Source: Pholiota molesta (Eukaryota; Basidiomycota; Agaricomycetes; Agaricales; Strophariaceae). From it: a stretch of DNA of 64,000 nucleotides. Shown one piece after another: positions 33,257 through 41,297 of this stretch. The position numbers and the translations under genes were made by a program. The stretch spans positions 62,001-126,000 of the forward strand of contig JACGCK010000028.1 in assembly GCA_014925825.1 (NCBI GenBank), read 5' to 3'. Under the pieces are notes generated by a model. It was not told where the DNA came from. It saw only the letters and a program-made list of their open reading frames with translations, and ran no database searches. Each line of letters opens with the position of its first letter. Within the stretch, counting starts at the first letter, position 1.

Positions 33257-34263
33257 TCATCAAATCCTCTGTTCGGTCCAGGCAACCCGTGCGGGAAACC
33301 TGGACCCACGAGCGCTTAGTCCGGCAACGCGCCATTGCGCTCGGGCATGCCATCGAAACCTCCACTTGGAAGTCGTATGGTTCCGCATTAAACTCTTACC
33401 TCGATTTCCTCCGTCGTCACCACATTCCTCTTGAACCTACACGCGATACTCTGTCCCTGTACACCGTCTGGATGTGCCATCATATCAAACCAGACTCCGT
33501 CGACTCTTACCTATCTGGCATCTGCCAGCAGCTTGAGCCCTATTTTCCCGATATTCGTGCGAACCGCAAGTCCGAATTAGTGGCACGCACACTCCAAGGC
33601 TGCATGCGTTTGCGAAACACACCCACAACTCGCAAGCGCGCGCTCACTCTTGACGACTTGCAAACCGTCATCGACTTTTATGAATCTTCTCCCCACCTCG
33701 ATGACAAGCTCTTCGTCGCTATGCTTGTCACTGGCTTCTTTGGCCTCATGCGCCTAGGGGAGCTCAGTTTTCCGGATGACAGATCCCTTCGCAACTGGCG
33801 CAAGGTTACTCGGCGCACCTCAGTTCGCGTGACCGAGGACTTCTACTCATTCTTGCTCCCCGCGCACAAGGCCGACCAATTTTTCGAGGGGAACCGAATC
33901 GTCATCCGTGCCAGGCAGTTCCGGCATAACCCCCTTCTCCACTTCGTCTCTTACCTCCGTGCTCGTGATGCCGCGTTCCCTCTCGCGTCGCCGTTGTGGT
34001 TGACTCAGCACGGCGAGGTCCCTACTCGCTCCTTTTTCATAAATCGCCTTCGACGACACTTCGCTAAGGATATCGCTGGCCATTCCATGCGTGCAGGTGG
34101 CGCAACATCCCTAGCTGAACACGGAACACCACCCTCTATCATCCAAGCCATGGGCCGCTGGGCTGGCGACTCGTTTCAAGCATACATTCGTAAAAATCCT
34201 GTGCTTGTCCAAGCCTTACTGTTTGCTCGCCAACCGGGACACCCTTTGGGCACCGCGCTGTGA
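33253..34263 (+). CDS. Tyrosine recombinase of the plus-strand Ngaro element
   Basis: Intact frame of 336 residues. The C-terminal catalytic domain shows FFGLMRLGELSFPDD with the first catalytic Arg, GHSMRAGGATSLAEHG (the His-x-x-Arg box) and FQAYIRKNPVL with the nucleophilic Tyr. The N-terminal part (ERLVRQRAIALGHAIETSTW, TWKSYGSALNSYLDFL) is the DNA-binding core domain. The enzyme would integrate the circular cDNA made by the element. It is closely similar to the minus-strand copy at 35812-36816, with conserved catalytic residues, so it may still be active in trans even though its own Gag and RT are broken. Confidence 0.9.
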   Translation: MIIKSSVRSRQPVRETWTHERLVRQRAIALGHAIETSTWKSYGSALNSYLDFLRRHHIPLEPTRDTLSLYTVWMCHHIKPDSVDSYLSGICQQLEPYFPDIRANRKSELVARTLQGCMRLRNTPTTRKRALTLDDLQTVIDFYESSPHLDDKLFVAMLVTGFFGLMRLGELSFPDDRSLRNWRKVTRRTSVRVTEDFYSFLLPAHKADQFFEGNRIVIRARQFRHNPLLHFVSYLRARDAAFPLASPLWLTQHGEVPTRSFFINRLRRHFAKDIAGHSMRAGGATSLAEHGTPPSIIQAMGRWAGDSFQAYIRKNPVLVQALLFARQPGHPLGTAL

Positions 34264-34531
34264 TTCGGGTCCATGTCTGTTCTCCACCCTGCACATCCTC
34301 TCGACACCGAGCTGTGATTCGGGTCGATCTTTGCTTCTCTCTTAACATCTCTCTTACCCCCACTCAGTCTTTTCTGTCTTTTTCTTCCTGGCTTTCCTTT
34401 CTCTTTCCTTCTTATATCTGTTTTTCTCTCTTGCCTCCACTCCGTCAAATCACCTTTCTCTTTCCTCCCTCCATTGTCTTCTGCCTTTCGCTCCTCTCAT
34501 CGCAGCAGGGCTGCTCATCATTTTCCTTTAC

Positions 34532-34548
34532 AAAAAAAAAAAAAAAAA
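34532..34548 (+). repeat. Poly-A tract in the 3' region of the plus-strand Ngaro element
   Basis: Seventeen A follow a 200-base C/T-rich stretch downstream of the recombinase. The minus-strand element has the counterpart, 23 bases, at 35598-35620. Confidence 0.85.
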
Positions 34549-34564
34549 GTATTTTTTAGCTATA

Positions 34565-34940
34565 CCTCGACGGCATTGACAATATAAATCTTGTAAATAG
34601 GGCGCTTGGCTGGCCATCAGCCGCTGGGCGCCCAAAAACCCCCTACCTTTTTTGGATGTGTTAATCCATGCCCCGTGATCATTGGTCGAGCTTAAGTTCA
34701 AACTTACCCAAGTCCAATGAGAGCGCCGAGGCCTCTGGTACGCACAGACACCCCTTGTCACGTGCCTATGAGCAGAGACAAGATTTCGCGGCCGTCCTGC
34801 CTGTGAGCTGGACCGTGCGCCGGATTATCTTAGCCCCCGTGGGCCCTGTAAATTTTGACCAGTGGGATTCCCTCCCTCACTCTTTCTCATCATCATCAGT
34901 CTCGGACTCTTAGTACCAGAGGCAGCTCTTTTTTCGTTAC
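34565..34940 (+). repeat. Direct repeat at right of plus-strand Ngaro element (B1 plus A2)
   Basis: Same sequence as 29690-30062 apart from three one-base differences in run length (C near the ACACCC, C in GTGGGCC, T in CTCTTTTT). Confidence 0.88.
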
Positions 34941-34993
34941 CCACCCACCACTACCCTACTTTCTACTTTTACACTTTGTGTTTACAGCCTGTA

Positions 34994-35138
34994 CCTCGAC
35001 GGCATTGACAATATAAATCTTGTAAATAGGGCGCTTGGCTGGCCATCAGCCGCTGGGGGTTTGAGCGCTCGGCGGCTGTTGGCCAGCCGAGCGCCCATAT
35101 TTAAGATATTTTATTGTGAGTGGAGATTGAGGTACAGC
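34994..35138. repeat. Fused inverted B modules at the junction of the two Ngaro elements
   Basis: Bases 34994-35057 are the first half of the plus element's B module (CCTCGACGGC...CCGCTGGG). At a shared run of G the sequence switches to the minus element's B module in opposite orientation (GGGGGTTTGAGCGC... to GGTACAGC at 35138). The switch point lies in the palindromic core of both modules, as expected of site-specific recombination or strand exchange there. Confidence 0.8.
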
Positions 35139-35219
35139 GCCGTAAACGACAAGTACATGATAATAAAGGAAGCAGTCTGAAAGATCTGAACACGATAAAA
35201 ATAGGGATGTGGTGGGGGG

Positions 35220-35467
35220 GTAGCGAAGAAATACGGCCTCTGGAACTGAGACTGACGATGAGAAGAGAGAGTCAAGGGGCCTGTGACCTTTGGGAAATTT
35301 TGTAGGCCAGGCGGGTTATCGATAATCCCGGCGCACGGTTCAGCTCTTGGGCAGAACGGCCGTGAGTACGCCATGGCTCACAGGCACGTGACGATAAGGA
35401 CAGTCTCCGCGTACCAGAGGCCTCAGCCGTTCTCATTGGACTTGGGTAAGTCAAGACTTAAGCTCGA
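35220..35467 (-). repeat. A2 repeat of the minus-strand Ngaro element
   Basis: Matches 40078-40325 over 248 bases with no difference that I can find. It carries the element's 5' leader (promoter) sequence, diverged from but homologous to the A repeat of the plus element. Confidence 0.88.
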
Positions 35468-35586
35468 CCAATGATCACGAGGCATGGATCACGCAGTGAG
35501 TAGGGGGTTTGAGCGCTCGGCGGCTGTTGGCCAGCCGAGCGCCCATATTTAAGATATTTTATTGTGAGTGGAGATTGAGGTACAGC
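35468..35586 (-). repeat. B1 repeat of the minus-strand Ngaro element
   Basis: Shares CCAATGATCACGAGGCATGG to ATATTTAAGATATTTT with 29594-29689, and its ORF-side half, through GAGGTACAGC, with 35055-35138. Confidence 0.85.
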
Positions 35587-35597
35587 TAAAAACGACC

Positions 35598-35620
35598 TTT
35601 TTTTTTTTTTTTTTTTTTTT
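35598..35620 (-). repeat. Poly-A tract (T on plus strand) in the 3' region of the minus Ngaro element
   Basis: Twenty-three T on the plus strand, about 190 bases past the recombinase stop, in the same relative place as the A-run of the sister element. Confidence 0.9.
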
Positions 35621-35811
35621 ATAAGATGAGCAGCGCAGCTGCGATGTGAGGAGCAAGCGGAAAGAACAGGAAAATAAAAGAAACAGAAGGGACAAGGAGT
35701 TGGGGTTGTAAGAGCGAAAGGAAGAAGCAGAGAAGTAGAAAGGAAACAGAAACATTCCCCGTTTCACGTAGAGGGGGATATGGTGTGCGGAAGAGGGGAC
35801 GGAATCACAGC

Positions 35812-36816
35812 TCACGGCCCGGGATTAGCGCCCGTGTTTCGCGCGAACAGTAGCGCCTGGATCAAGACGGGATTTTTGCGTATGTAAATTTGGAAGCTGT
35901 TGCTCGCCCAACGGCCCATGGCCTGTATGATGGAAGGAGCGGCGCCATTCTCAGCGAGAGATGTGGCACCTCCGGCGCGCATGGAGTGGCCCGACACATC
36001 CTGGTCGAAAAGGCGCCGGAGCCTGTTGATGAAGAAGGAGCGGGTAGGGACTTCGCCGGCTTGGGTGAGCCACAAGGGGGAAGCGAGAGGAAAGGTGGCG
36101 TCGCGGGCGTGCAGGTAGTCAAGGAAATGCGCTAGGGGATTATGACGGACTTGGAAGGCACGGATAACGATGCGATTTCCTTCGAAGAAAGGGTCCGCTT
36201 TGTGGGCAGGCAACAAGAAGGAGTAGTAGTCGACGGAGACGCGAACCGATGAGCGTCGGGAAACCTTGCGCCAGTTCCGGAGGGATCGGTCATCAGGAAA
36301 GGCCATCTCTCCCAAACGCAGGAGGCCGAAGAAGCCCGTGAGGAGCATGGCGATGAATAGTTTGTCGTCGAGATGGGGGGAAGAGCCATAATGGCGAAGT
36401 GCCTTCTCGAGGTCATCAAGGGTAAGCGCGCGCTTACGCATTGGAGGGGTGTTGCGGAGGCGCATGCAGCCCTGTAGTGAGCGAGAGACAAGCTCCGACC
36501 TGCGGTTCGCGCGTACGTCCGGGAAGTAGGGTTCGAGCTGTTGACAGATGCCGGACAGGTATGAGTCGACGGAATCAGGCTGGATGTGGTGGCACATCCA
36601 GACCGTGTAGAGGGAAAGGGTGTCTTTGGTGGGTTCCAAAGGCATGTTGTGGAGGCGAATGAACTCAAGGTAAGAATTGAGGGCAGAACCATAAGATTTC
36701 CACGTCGAGGTGTCGATGGCGTGGCCGAGGGCGATAGCGCGCTCGCGCACTAAGCGCTCGTGGGTCCAGACTTCCCGCACGGGTTGCCTGGACCGGACGG
36801 AAGACCTGATGCTCAT
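35812..36816 (-). CDS. Tyrosine recombinase of the minus-strand Ngaro element
   Basis: Intact frame of 334 residues starting MSIRSSVRSRQPVREVWTHE. Catalytic residues are visible as FFGLLRLGEMAFPDD (Arg), GHSMRAGGATSLAENG (His-x-x-Arg) and FQIYIRKNPVL (Tyr). It cuts and joins the circular DNA intermediate at the repeat junction. The ATG overlaps the stop of the RT frame in the four bases ATGA, the same as in the plus-strand copy, suggesting translation by termination-reinitiation from a shared mRNA. Confidence 0.93.
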   Translation of the reverse strand: MSIRSSVRSRQPVREVWTHERLVRERAIALGHAIDTSTWKSYGSALNSYLEFIRLHNMPLEPTKDTLSLYTVWMCHHIQPDSVDSYLSGICQQLEPYFPDVRANRRSELVSRSLQGCMRLRNTPPMRKRALTLDDLEKALRHYGSSPHLDDKLFIAMLLTGFFGLLRLGEMAFPDDRSLRNWRKVSRRSSVRVSVDYYSFLLPAHKADPFFEGNRIVIRAFQVRHNPLAHFLDYLHARDATFPLASPLWLTQAGEVPTRSFFINRLRRLFDQDVSGHSMRAGGATSLAENGAAPSIIQAMGRWASNSFQIYIRKNPVLIQALLFARNTGANPGP

Positions 36817-38670
36817 TTTCGTGCTGCCCCCAGCGCCAATGGAGGGGGTTGAAAGTCGAGGAGTTGCAGACCGGGAACCAAGTCAATGGCCTTGCCAAAG
36901 GCCTGGCGAGAAATGGCGTCGGCCACCTCATTTTCTTCTCCGGGGACGTGGAGTACGCGAAGGTCGTGATCGCCCTGAACGAGGATGTCGACGACGAAAC
37001 GGAGGAGGCGGTTGTAGGCAGGCTGACAGTGGAGGGAGTTGAATATATTGACCGTGTTCATGTTGTCGGTGTAGACGACAATGCGAGAGCCGTTCGGGGA
37101 GGAAAGGTGAGCGCGGTGAACGGCAGAAGTGACGCTGAGGGCTTCAAAGAAAAAGATGAGGTCGACTGGGACGTTCATGGGAACTGGAGAATAGTACCCG
37201 ACTCGGTGGTCAGGGAACCAAAAACCTAAGCCATCAAGACATGCGTCGCAATAAATGGTGACGTCGGCGAGCGAGGGGTCCCAGGAAGTGGATTTCAGCA
37301 AACGAACACCGGAAGAATGTTCGATAAGGTCGGCTGCCCAGTTGAAGTCCTCGCGGACGGCGTTGTTCACCCAGATACGCTCCCGTGGAGCTAGCTTCCC
37401 GGCAATTTTGGGGTAGACATTGTTAAGCGCGGGTCGAAGGAGCGGGTACACGTTAAGCGCCCAGTTTACCCAACCGGCGAGTACCTGCCACTTCTTCAGT
37501 TTGAATGCGCCGTTGGAGCGTCCTGTCGGCTTGGAACCCCAGAAACGAAGCTCTTCCAGCAGGGAGAGGCGAGAGTCGGCGGGAAGTGTAAGCGTCATGT
37601 TGTTGGGGTCGACGTCAATCCCTATGATCGTGAGCGGCGACCCGAAAACCTGTTTCTTCTCCACATGGGGGATACCGAGCTCGTCCCAGACCTCCAAGAG
37701 TGCTACCTGCTTGGATGGCATGAGCTTGCGGTAAGGGGCATAGTAAGATAGCTGGTCGGCGAACTCGGCGCCCGACGAGTCGTCGACGTAGGTAAAGATA
37801 CCCAATATGCTCTTGACGTATTTGACAATCCACGCCACGAGAGCATTGACGGACACAAAGTTCCTGTTTGACGCGGAATTGCCGAAGCAGTTGCGGCGGT
37901 CTATGTGACCCTCGCCGTCGACGAAGACTGCCTGTTTGAGCTGCCAGATAGGGTGCATAGGGATGAGTCGATATGCCTCAGCGATGTCGGACTTGAACAT
38001 GACCAGCGGGCGGCTGTCGTACGTGCGCCTGAGTTCGAGGAGATGTTCCCCGATATGCCGCATGTTATCTAGAGGGCAGCCACGGATCCGCTCGGTATCG
38101 ACCATGCTATTCAGAGAGAAACGCCCGGCACTATGGTCGGTGACCAAACGGAAATCGGAGGAGTGAGGCTTCGGCACTGCGTGGATGGGCATGCAATACA
38201 TGCCAGGGAGGAGAGTCGGTCCGAAGGAGGGCGAGAAACGCCCTTTCGCGATCTCGATGTCGCGTTGGGCACGCAAAAAGGCAGCCTTCGCTTCGTCTGT
38301 GGGAGGGCCCCGGTCTTCAGAGTGAGTGGTGGGGTACTCGCCGATGTGGGTGTCAGCCCATGGCCAGAAACCCTCGCGCAGACCGCGGCACACCGACTGA
38401 ACGAAGGGCTGGTTGGGGTGGGAAGCAAGCAGGCGTTCGAAGACGTCGACATTGATGGGTGTGGTGACGGAAAAAAGGTGTGGGTTTTCTGAAATTGTCT
38501 TCTGGGCGATTGGGTTGTTGAGTTCGTGGGGAGGGACGGGAGGTAGGGGTTCTGCGGTCTCCGTCCACTCAGCAGTGGAAGGGAGGGACGAAGAGTGTTC
38601 GTCCGTCCATACGTTGTATCGGAGGTACCGCGGGATGGCGCCAAAGGCGAGTTTACTGCCTCCCACGCCT
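36813..38670 (-). CDS. Reverse transcriptase/RNase H of the minus-strand Ngaro element
   Basis: About 610 residues are readable. HAVPKPHSSDFRLVTDHSAG and VMFKSDIAEAYRLIPMHP are RT fingers and palm. FTYVDDSSG is the YxDD catalytic site, followed by VFGSPLTIIGIDVDPNN. The RNase H domain shows IYCDACLDGLGFW, an FFFEALSV Glu, VVYTDNMNTVN and ENEVADAISRQ with the expected acidic residues. No methyltransferase domain is seen between RNase H and recombinase, fitting Ngaro rather than DIRS1. The frame has no start of its own near the domain boundary. It stays open upstream to 40232, overlapping gag in another frame, so it may be reached by a +1 frameshift at the end of gag, by reinitiation or from the upstream ATG. 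Confidence 0.88.
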
Positions 38671-40044
38671 GTCGCACTTCTCGCTGGAGTGGTCGGTCGA
38701 GCGACAGATGCGGCAGGCGTGTTGGAATCTGCAGTCGGTCGAGTTGCATCCGGCAGCGGAATTGAAACGGTGGCAGACGGTGGGCTTGTTATTTTTAGAA
38801 GAGCCTCCGGACTGACCCCGCGTTCCTGATCGACCTTTGGCTTCGACCCCGTCAGCCGCGACGATAGCGGCGTAGAGGTGGTGGAAGCGTGATGACGCGT
38901 CGAAGAGGACGCTCCGTTGTCCGCCAGCGACTTCATTTCGGACGGCGATGTCGAACATGATGATGCGCGGGTGGGTGGCGACGATTTTTGCTGCGAAGAG
39001 GCTCTCGATGTAGTCTCCGTAGCTCCGGAGTTCCTGTTCGCGGTGTCTGAAAACGAACCTCGTGGCTTGGACGACCCGATTCCACGCCGAGATCCAGTCA
39101 CCGGCAGTTTCGATCCGTTTCTTCGGTTCAGCCAACCCGAAGGTGATCTGAGTATCTCCCACGCGGCCGACATTCTCCTTAGCAGGCTCAGTTCGGTGGA
39201 GATTACTGAAGACCGCGTTGAGGTCGACGGCTTCCCCGCGGATGATGCGCTCCCACTGGGATGTGGGGAAGCCGGAAGGGGCGTGGGCTGAGTTCCTGAT
39301 CCAGAACTTGACTTGAGGGATGTCGCGGGCGAACAAGGCAAGGAGTTCTCGATTCTTTCGACAGATAGGGTTATCGGACTCTCTGTTCTCGAGTTCGTCC
39401 TTGTACCAAGGCATGTCGGATAATGCGAGTCGTGGGCGCTTGGAGGATCTATCTCCATCGTCGTCGTCTCCAGGATCGGCGGCGACTGATTTGGCAGAGA
39501 GCTCACTGAGGAGGTCATTGACTCGGCGATCGACATCGGGATCACGCTGGGGTTCGAGGAGTTCTCCCGCGACCTGTCGTTCTTCGCCAAGCTGTTCTCC
39601 ATATGGGGCGCCTCGCCTAGCCGACTCAGTAAGGGCCGTTTCGTGGGAGTTGATGGCCGAAAGGTAGAGTTCAAGCGTCTGCTCTTGGGCACGGTCGCTT
39701 GAGTCTGGGTCGTATTCGATCGTTCGAAGGACGAGCGCGATCGCTTTCGGCTTGTTGAGTTGGCCCGAACGGAAGCGGTCAACGATTCCGTCGAGTTCTT
39801 CGATGCGTCGTTGATGCTCAACCTGTCCAGCAGGGGGATGCTCGGTGGCCGCAGTCGGCGGAGCAGGCTCGGCACCGTATCCTCCGACTGGCTCGCTTCT
39901 CGAGCTTCTTTGATTGATGGGTCCTGCAGGCGATCCAGCAACCGAGGCGGCTTGATTACCTCGGGTACCGGTTCCTGAAGTCGTTCTAGAAGACCGGGGG
40001 GTTCTGACGGGATGTTCGACGACTTCGAAGGAATCATCAGGCAT
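38653..40044 (-). CDS. Gag-like protein of the minus-strand Ngaro element
   Basis: 463 residues starting MPDDSFEVVEHPVRTPRSS. The middle holds a helical segment (RIEELDGIVDRFRSGQLNKP, LYLSAINSHETALTES) and a globular part (KDELENRESDNPICRKNREL, FWIRNSAHAPSGFPTSQWER, SAWNRVVQATRFVFRHREQE). The C-terminus has a Cys/His cluster, VCHRFNSAAGCNSTDC then CRFQHACRICRSTDHSSEKC, that looks like a CCCH finger next to a zinc knuckle. This suits an RNA-binding capsid-like protein. The stop is followed closely by the RT frame. Confidence 0.88.
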   Translation of the reverse strand: MPDDSFEVVEHPVRTPRSSRTTSGTGTRGNQAASVAGSPAGPINQRSSRSEPVGGYGAEPAPPTAATEHPPAGQVEHQRRIEELDGIVDRFRSGQLNKPKAIALVLRTIEYDPDSSDRAQEQTLELYLSAINSHETALTESARRGAPYGEQLGEERQVAGELLEPQRDPDVDRRVNDLLSELSAKSVAADPGDDDDGDRSSKRPRLALSDMPWYKDELENRESDNPICRKNRELLALFARDIPQVKFWIRNSAHAPSGFPTSQWERIIRGEAVDLNAVFSNLHRTEPAKENVGRVGDTQITFGLAEPKKRIETAGDWISAWNRVVQATRFVFRHREQELRSYGDYIESLFAAKIVATHPRIIMFDIAVRNEVAGGQRSVLFDASSRFHHLYAAIVAADGVEAKGRSGTRGQSGGSSKNNKPTVCHRFNSAAGCNSTDCRFQHACRICRSTDHSSEKCDRRGRQ

Positions 40045-40077
40045 AATATATTGTGAGGAACGATGACGAAGTGAATA

Positions 40078-40325
40078 GTAGCGAAGAAATACGGCCTCTG
40101 GAACTGAGACTGACGATGAGAAGAGAGAGTCAAGGGGCCTGTGACCTTTGGGAAATTTTGTAGGCCAGGCGGGTTATCGATAATCCCGGCGCACGGTTCA
40201 GCTCTTGGGCAGAACGGCCGTGAGTACGCCATGGCTCACAGGCACGTGACGATAAGGACAGTCTCCGCGTACCAGAGGCCTCAGCCGTTCTCATTGGACT
40301 TGGGTAAGTCAAGACTTAAGCTCGA
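40078..40325 (-). repeat. A1 repeat (5' end) of the minus-strand Ngaro element
   Basis: On the minus strand it starts TCGAGCTTAAGTCTTGACTT at the MFS junction and ends in GTACTTGGCC-type leader sequence close to gag. The same 248 bases stand at 35220-35467. Confidence 0.88.
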
Positions 40326-40863
40326 TAAAAAAGACATCAACGACAGTGCCTGCACCTAAGCCTAACGCAGCTGATGGGCCAAATCCATTGATCGCTCTTG
40401 CTACTATAAGAGTTCCAAAAGAAGTGGCGCTGGCTGAACCCACAGCAGAGGCAAAGCCAATGAGCACCGAAAGAAGGTAGGCGGGCCTGCGTCCATATAC
40501 GTTGGCGAAAGGCGTGAAGACTAAGGGACCCAGAGCACTTGTGCCGATGGCCACTGTGGACTGATAAGTGGCTGTTACAGGAGCGATCTTGAATTCTGCG
40601 GCAAGCTCAACCACTGCCGGATTGACGATAGCGACGTTCAAGGTGGCCAGAAAGGCCAGCAAAGAGACTTGCGCAAGAATGGTGTATTTCAGCCACTGTA
40701 AGATATTGAGTCGACATATACGATTTAGCTGGAAGTACATGCGTACGTTGGGATAATTCAAAGGGTCCGTCGGTAGATTGGTAGGCTGCGGGATGAGTGG
40801 AAGCCCACTGCTATCCAGCTTGACTGTTTCCGTCCTAGCGACTTCCTCTGCGGTCGTCTTCAT
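40326..40863 (-). pseudogene. MFS transporter gene, 5' portion (split by retrotransposons)
   Basis: One open exon from the ATG at 40861-40863 encodes about 179 residues. It has a cytosolic N-terminus (MKTTAEEVARTETVKLDSSG), helix 1 (ILAQVSLLAFLATLNVAIVN), helix 2 with the MFS loop motif FANVYGRRPAYLLSVLIGF (the D/N-x-x-G-R-R/K-like motif), and helices 3-4 (LIVARAINGFGPSAALGLGA, GTVVDVFF). It stops at the retrotransposon edge. The next codons of the transporter resume at 29593. Before the insertion the gene belonged to the drug:H+ antiporter group. Confidence 0.88.
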
Positions 40864-41297
40864 GTCGTCGAGGCTTCTAGTGCAACAGCTATTTTGTGGG
40901 GAAAGCTCCTCTCGTATTTATCTCAACTTGGAGTTGGGGGTCCCACGTTAGCTGAGAAAATGGTCCTAAGATAAGCTTTGGGCGCATGCCGGTTGGAAAT
41001 ACGCCAAGGGGTTCAAAAAAACATTGGATAGTACGGTCAACTGACTCGAGATGGGTTGGGCCTGGGTCGAAAGCTCCGTCAATATAATGGAATGATCCAT
41101 TGCGAGTTGCGACAACGCGGACATGGTGGTTGAGTTGCGGACCGCGTAAATTTAAAATATGGCAGTAAATAATACATCACTCACATGACCCCGACTTAGC
41201 CCCTTGACGTGGATGCTCTTCCGTAAATTCCAACGCCCACCACAATCATCACAACTCCTATTCGACCAGGGGATAGCACAGGGCCGACGCGTCTATA
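40864..41297. other. Divergent promoter region
   Basis: Lies between the starts of the MFS gene and the glucosidase II gene, which are transcribed away from each other. No coding segment. Confidence 0.5.

Larger units (their letters stand above)
29690..35057 (+). mobile_element. Ngaro-like (DIRS order) tyrosine-recombinase retrotransposon, plus strand, decayed
   Basis: Order of parts: repeat A1, gag (30101-31473), reverse transcriptase/RNase H (about 31480-33256), tyrosine recombinase (33253-34263). A pyrimidine-rich 3' region with a poly-A tract (34532-34548) follows, then repeat B1 (34565-34686), A2 (34687-34940), a short unique segment and a truncated B2 (34994-35057). This A-ORFs-B-A-B plan is the split direct repeat of Ngaro elements, which integrate through a tyrosine recombinase and leave no target duplication. 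Gag and RT contain several frame breaks, while the recombinase frame is intact. It pairs convergently with the intact minus-strand element and was probably inserted into, or recombined with, the latter's B2 module. Confidence 0.85.
35055..40325 (-). mobile_element. Ngaro-like tyrosine-recombinase retrotransposon, minus strand, apparently intact
   Basis: Read on the minus strand: A1 (40325-40078), gag (40044-38653), RT/RNase H (to 36813), tyrosine recombinase (36816-35812), T/C-rich 3' region with poly-A (35620-35598), B1 (35586-35468), A2 (35467-35220), unique segment, B2 (35138-35055). The two 248-base A copies look identical, so the insertion is recent. The full B2 end (29594-29689) has been moved 5.4 kb away by the plus-strand element. 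Gag, RT and recombinase frames are all open. The right edge abuts codon 179 or so of the MFS gene. Confidence 0.88.

Noticed and set aside
29594..40325. LTR retrotransposon as an explanation for the double insertion
   Set aside because: There is no integrase or protease domain, no TG...CA ends and no target duplication, whereas tyrosine recombinase frames are present.
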